From Rhodospirillales bacterium (GTDB lineage Bacteria > Pseudomonadota > Alphaproteobacteria > Rhodospirillales_A > JACZKS01): DNA of 15,765 bases. The stretch spans positions 1-15,765 of the forward strand of contig JABGRG010000092.1 in the NCBI GenBank assembly GCA_018648445.1. The letters are read 5' to 3'. The notes under the pieces were generated by a model, which was not told the origin of the DNA, did no database searches, and saw only the letters and a list, made by a program, of their open reading frames with translations. The position numbers and the translations under genes were made by a program. Positions 13,732 to 15,765 of the stretch are shown one piece after another. The first letter of the stretch is position 1. Each line of letters starts with the position of its first letter.

Positions 13732-14726
13732 TCCCGGGTCCTGAAAAAATCGCCGTGGCAATGTCCGTGCTGCTGCATGGGGCTCTGGCCGCTACGGCTG
13801 TCTGGTGGCCATCTGATCCGGTCCCCTTCCCGATCGAAGCAGCCATCTCGGTAGAACTGGTTTCTATCGCGCCCGAGCCGGGTTCGGGGGCCAGCCCCGA
13901 GGTCGAAATTTCTGCCGAAACCGAATCGTCAAGCGAACCTGCCATTGACCCCGTTTTCGAACCGCCTGAAGAGCCGGTCGTTGAACAGACCGAAGAGCCG
14001 GTGGTGGAACGGACTGAAGAACCGGTAGAGGAACAGGCGGAAGAATCTGTGGTTGAACCGGTCGAAGAAGTGGTGGCGGACGTTGCCGAAGAAATGGTGG
14101 AACCGGTAGTGACGCCGGTCGAAGAAGTGGTGGCGGACTTTGCCGAAGAGATATCGCCGGAACCCGAAACCGTCGTTGACCCGCACCCCGTCTTCGAAGT
14201 GTCACCTCGGCGACCCGTGCGCCAAGCGCCGCCGCTGTTGGCCAAAATAACGCCCCCACGCCGACCGGTCTTGCACGAAAGGATGCCGACCGCCGTCCTG
14301 TCGCCACCATCACCAATGCCGCCATCACCATCACCGCCGTCGCAATCGAAAAAAACCGATGCGGCACAAACGGCCTCATTGCCGGAGGGAAGTTCGGGCG
14401 CCGGAGTTGACGAACCGGGGTCCAGCGATCCGGGGGGCCTGTTCGTCGGTCCCGGTTTTCGTCTTGGAACCGCACGCAACCCGTTGCCGCGCTACCCAAA
14501 GATCGCGCGGAGACGCGGGTTGGAGGGCCGTGTAATCGTCCGCGTCGTGGTCGGCGTCGACGGAAAGGCGCGGAGCCTGCGCATCGCCAGCAGCAGCGCC
14601 CACCGCATGCTTGATGAAGCAGCCCTCAAAGCCTTGCAAAAGTGGCGTTTTGAACCGGCCAGACGGGCCGGAATTCCTGTCGAGGCTCCGGTCGAAATTC
14701 CCATCGCATTCCGCCTTCACGATTAG
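13728..14726 (+). CDS. tonB: TonB-type energy transducer
   Basis: Links the proton-motive force to BtuB. The 332-aa protein starts at an ATG overlapping the btuD stop (ATGA). An N-terminal membrane anchor (residues 7-27) carries the Ser-x3-His pattern (Ser13, His17) typical of TonB for contact with ExbB/ExbD. A long periplasm-spanning region follows: an acidic Glu/Val/Pro part (about 50-150), then a Pro-rich basic part (about 155-215). The C-terminal TonB domain has the conserved YPKIARRRGLEGRVIVRV start and LQKWRFEPARRAG. The acidic linker is built of repeats, including a 24-bp exact DNA duplication (14058-14081 and 14115-14138). No exbB or exbD lies in the window, so they would have to be supplied from elsewhere. 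Confidence 0.92.
   Translation: MIPGPEKIAVAMSVLLHGALAATAVWWPSDPVPFPIEAAISVELVSIAPEPGSGASPEVEISAETESSSEPAIDPVFEPPEEPVVEQTEEPVVERTEEPVEEQAEESVVEPVEEVVADVAEEMVEPVVTPVEEVVADFAEEISPEPETVVDPHPVFEVSPRRPVRQAPPLLAKITPPRRPVLHERMPTAVLSPPSPMPPSPSPPSQSKKTDAAQTASLPEGSSGAGVDEPGSSDPGGLFVGPGFRLGTARNPLPRYPKIARRRGLEGRVIVRVVVGVDGKARSLRIASSSAHRMLDEAALKALQKWRFEPARRAGIPVEAPVEIPIAFRLHD
14058..14138 (+). repeat. internal duplication in the tonB linker
   Basis: A 24-bp segment encoding PVEEVVAD at 14058-14081 recurs exactly at 14115-14138, followed in both copies by a near-identical codon run for an Ala-Glu-Glu step. The preceding EEPVVE units (13969-14040) are looser copies. The repeats alter spacer length without breaking the frame. 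Confidence 0.7.
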
Positions 14727-14747
14727 AAAATGAACGACGCCGCTGGA

Positions 14748-14782
14748 TTGACAGGCGGCAACCCCGCCGTTAATGTATACAC
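14748..14782 (+). promoter_or_regulatory. promoter and GntR-type operator of the TRAP transporter gene
   Basis: TTGACA (14748-14753), a 17-bp spacer and TAATGT (14771-14776) form a promoter overlapped at its -10 by TGTATACA (14774-14781). The 13-mer TTAATGTATACAC (14770-14782) is identical to that at 1430-1442, with the same spacing to TTGAC(A/G). RNA would start near 14784, giving a leader of about 300 nt. The site predicts control by the GntR protein encoded at 1515-2219. Confidence 0.62.
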
Positions 14783-15081
14783 AAATAGATGCACTAAATG
14801 GCGAGCAGCAAGGCTGGTTAAAGGGTGCACACGAGTTTAGCCCCGGATCGACCGAGGCAGCGGTTGTCAGGGGAGGCGGCGACGGTTCAGTGCGCATTTA
14901 GGCGCGAACCCGTCAACAAAATTGTTGATAATTCTGCCCGCTGCTTGGTAGCATCAACCAGGCAATAGAAACTGTTCGATTTAGGCTTCCGACCCATGAT
15001 GCGCCGGAGTGGTCGGAGCGAAACGGAACGGGGACACCGCCGGCGGGATACGGAACCGTTCCTTAATGGGAGGCTACCGAT
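14783..15081 (+). other. long leader of the TRAP gene
   Basis: This stretch of about 300 nt has no recognised gene. It contains a near-palindrome TCAACAA-AA-TTGTTGA (14913-14928) running into the -10-like GATAAT (14927-14932), a possible 29-codon reading frame (14996-15085) that overlaps the TRAP start as ATGA, and an inverted repeat GGAACGG (15025-15031)/CCGTTCC (15056-15062) just before the ribosome site GGGAGG (15068-15073). I do not recognise a known riboswitch class. Confidence 0.5.
14913..14928. promoter_or_regulatory. second operator-like palindrome in the TRAP leader
   Basis: Arms TCAACAA and TTGTTGA match perfectly around a 2-bp AA centre. The right arm merges into GATAAT, so a repressor here could block a second promoter, although no convincing -35 box is seen at the right distance. 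Confidence 0.4.
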
Positions 15082-15759
15082 ATGAAGTTCGGATTGTGGT
15101 TCGCAACGACGGCCATCGCCGTCGCCATGACAGGTTCGGCTCTTGCCGAAGGCGTCGTCATCAAAATTCAAACCAGTGACCGTGCCGGTGACGAAACCTA
15201 CCGCATTCAAAAAGACGAGTGGACGCCGAAGCTGGCCGAAATGACCGGCGGCGCGGTAAGCATTGAATTTTTCGCTGACGGCCAGATCGTCCCGCGCAAG
15301 GAAACGGTTCCGGCCATCACCGCCGGTATTCTCGGCGGTCACATCACGTCCATGGAATACCACACCGGTCTCGAGCCCGGCTTTGCCCTTCTGGGCGGTC
15401 TGGTTGCCGGTTATGAAAGCGCTGATCAGGAACAAATGTTCTACTTCAACGGTCCCGGTGTCGCACTGGCCCAGGAAGGCTATGACAAGACCTTCGGCAA
15501 GAAGATCCATGTCATTGGCGCAGGCCCGTACAACCGTGAAGCCTTCGTCGCCAAGGTTCCGATTCGCGCCTTCGCCGACCTCAAGGGCAAAAAGCTGCGC
15601 GCCCCTGAAGGCCTAGTCGCCGAAGTGTTCCGTCGCGCCGGTGCAGCCACTGTGGCCATGCCGACGACCGAAATCTTCACGGCTATCGAAAAGGGCGTGG
15701 TTGATGGCGCCGACTGTGTGACGTCAGCGCCTATGGAACAGATTGAGTTAATTGCGTAA
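15082..15759 (+). CDS. dctP: TRAP transporter solute-binding protein (DctP family), prematurely ended
   Basis: Periplasmic receptor for a TRAP carboxylate importer. The ATG has GGGAGG eight bases upstream. A signal peptide ends at GSALA (about residue 22). The DctP/TRAP body follows: WTPKLAEMTGGAVSIEFF, ADGQIVPRKETVPAITAG, and LKGKKLRAPEGLVAEVFRRAGA, whose Arg matches the carboxylate-binding arginine of the family, then TEIFTAIEKGVVDGADCVT. The frame closes with TAA at 15757-15759 after 225 residues, whereas family members usually have about 320-370. Similarity seems to end near the SAP at about residue 217, and all three plus frames stop within the last 40 bases, so one frameshift would not rescue it. 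It may be a pseudogene, a rearrangement junction or an assembly edge. Membrane subunits DctQ and DctM are not in the window. Confidence 0.8.
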   Translation: MKFGLWFATTAIAVAMTGSALAEGVVIKIQTSDRAGDETYRIQKDEWTPKLAEMTGGAVSIEFFADGQIVPRKETVPAITAGILGGHITSMEYHTGLEPGFALLGGLVAGYESADQEQMFYFNGPGVALAQEGYDKTFGKKIHVIGAGPYNREAFVAKVPIRAFADLKGKKLRAPEGLVAEVFRRAGAATVAMPTTEIFTAIEKGVVDGADCVTSAPMEQIELIA

Positions 15760-15765
15760 CGGAGG

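Noticed and set aside
14754..14768. GGCGG/CCGCC hairpin after tonB as a terminator
   Set aside because: Only five base pairs, no T-tract, and it falls within the 17-bp spacer of the TRAP promoter.

Overview
The window looks like a chromosomal piece of an alphaproteobacterium, probably Rhodospirillales-like. This is inferred from the high G+C by eye, the codon use, the style of the cobalamin riboswitch and btu operon, and the TRAP-type carboxylate transporter. No rRNA, tRNA, CRISPR array, insertion sequence or prophage gene is visible. Sixteen identifiable or fragmentary protein-coding units fill nearly all of it.

Left part (1-3319). A possible C-terminal scrap of a plus-strand gene (3-80) is followed by a strong intrinsic terminator (156-190). 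Next come a minus-strand L-threonine-aldolase-type PLP enzyme (266-1309) and, divergent from it, an operon of a GntR/FCD repressor (1515-2219) and an isocitrate/isopropylmalate-dehydrogenase-family enzyme (2231-3319). The dehydrogenase lacks the family's catalytic tyrosine. The repressor gene has a promoter whose -10 region is overlapped by the palindrome TGTATACA.

Middle part (3303-8575). A minus-strand operon reads VOC protein, transketolase, hydroxypyruvate isomerase (hyi), tartronate semialdehyde reductase (glxR), NanR-like GntR/FCD regulator. It resembles the classic gcl-hyi-glxR glyoxylate operon, but a different thiamine-diphosphate enzyme, transketolase, sits in the place of glyoxylate carboligase. 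Its control region (8456-8575) carries two copies of an 18-bp direct repeat and a GGTAT-type operator resembling the sites bound by NanR.

Right part (8612-14726). An adenosylcobalamin riboswitch precedes a tightly coupled B12-uptake operon, btuB-btuF-btuC-btuD-tonB. Each junction from btuB onward overlaps by 1 or 4 nt. It supplies the outer-membrane receptor, periplasmic binding protein, inner-membrane permease, ATPase and a dedicated TonB.

Far right (14727-15765). A long leader precedes a TRAP solute-binding protein gene that stops at 225 codons, well short of the family length. Its promoter is a near copy of the one before the left-hand GntR gene: TTGAC(A/G), 17 bp, then the identical 13-mer TTAATGTATACAC. 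This suggests that the regulator at 1515 controls the TRAP gene about 13 kb away, so transporter, dehydrogenase and possibly the aldolase would form one regulon. The likely overall theme is uptake and breakdown of small hydroxy-carboxylates (C2-C4), with a B12 uptake operon between the two arms.
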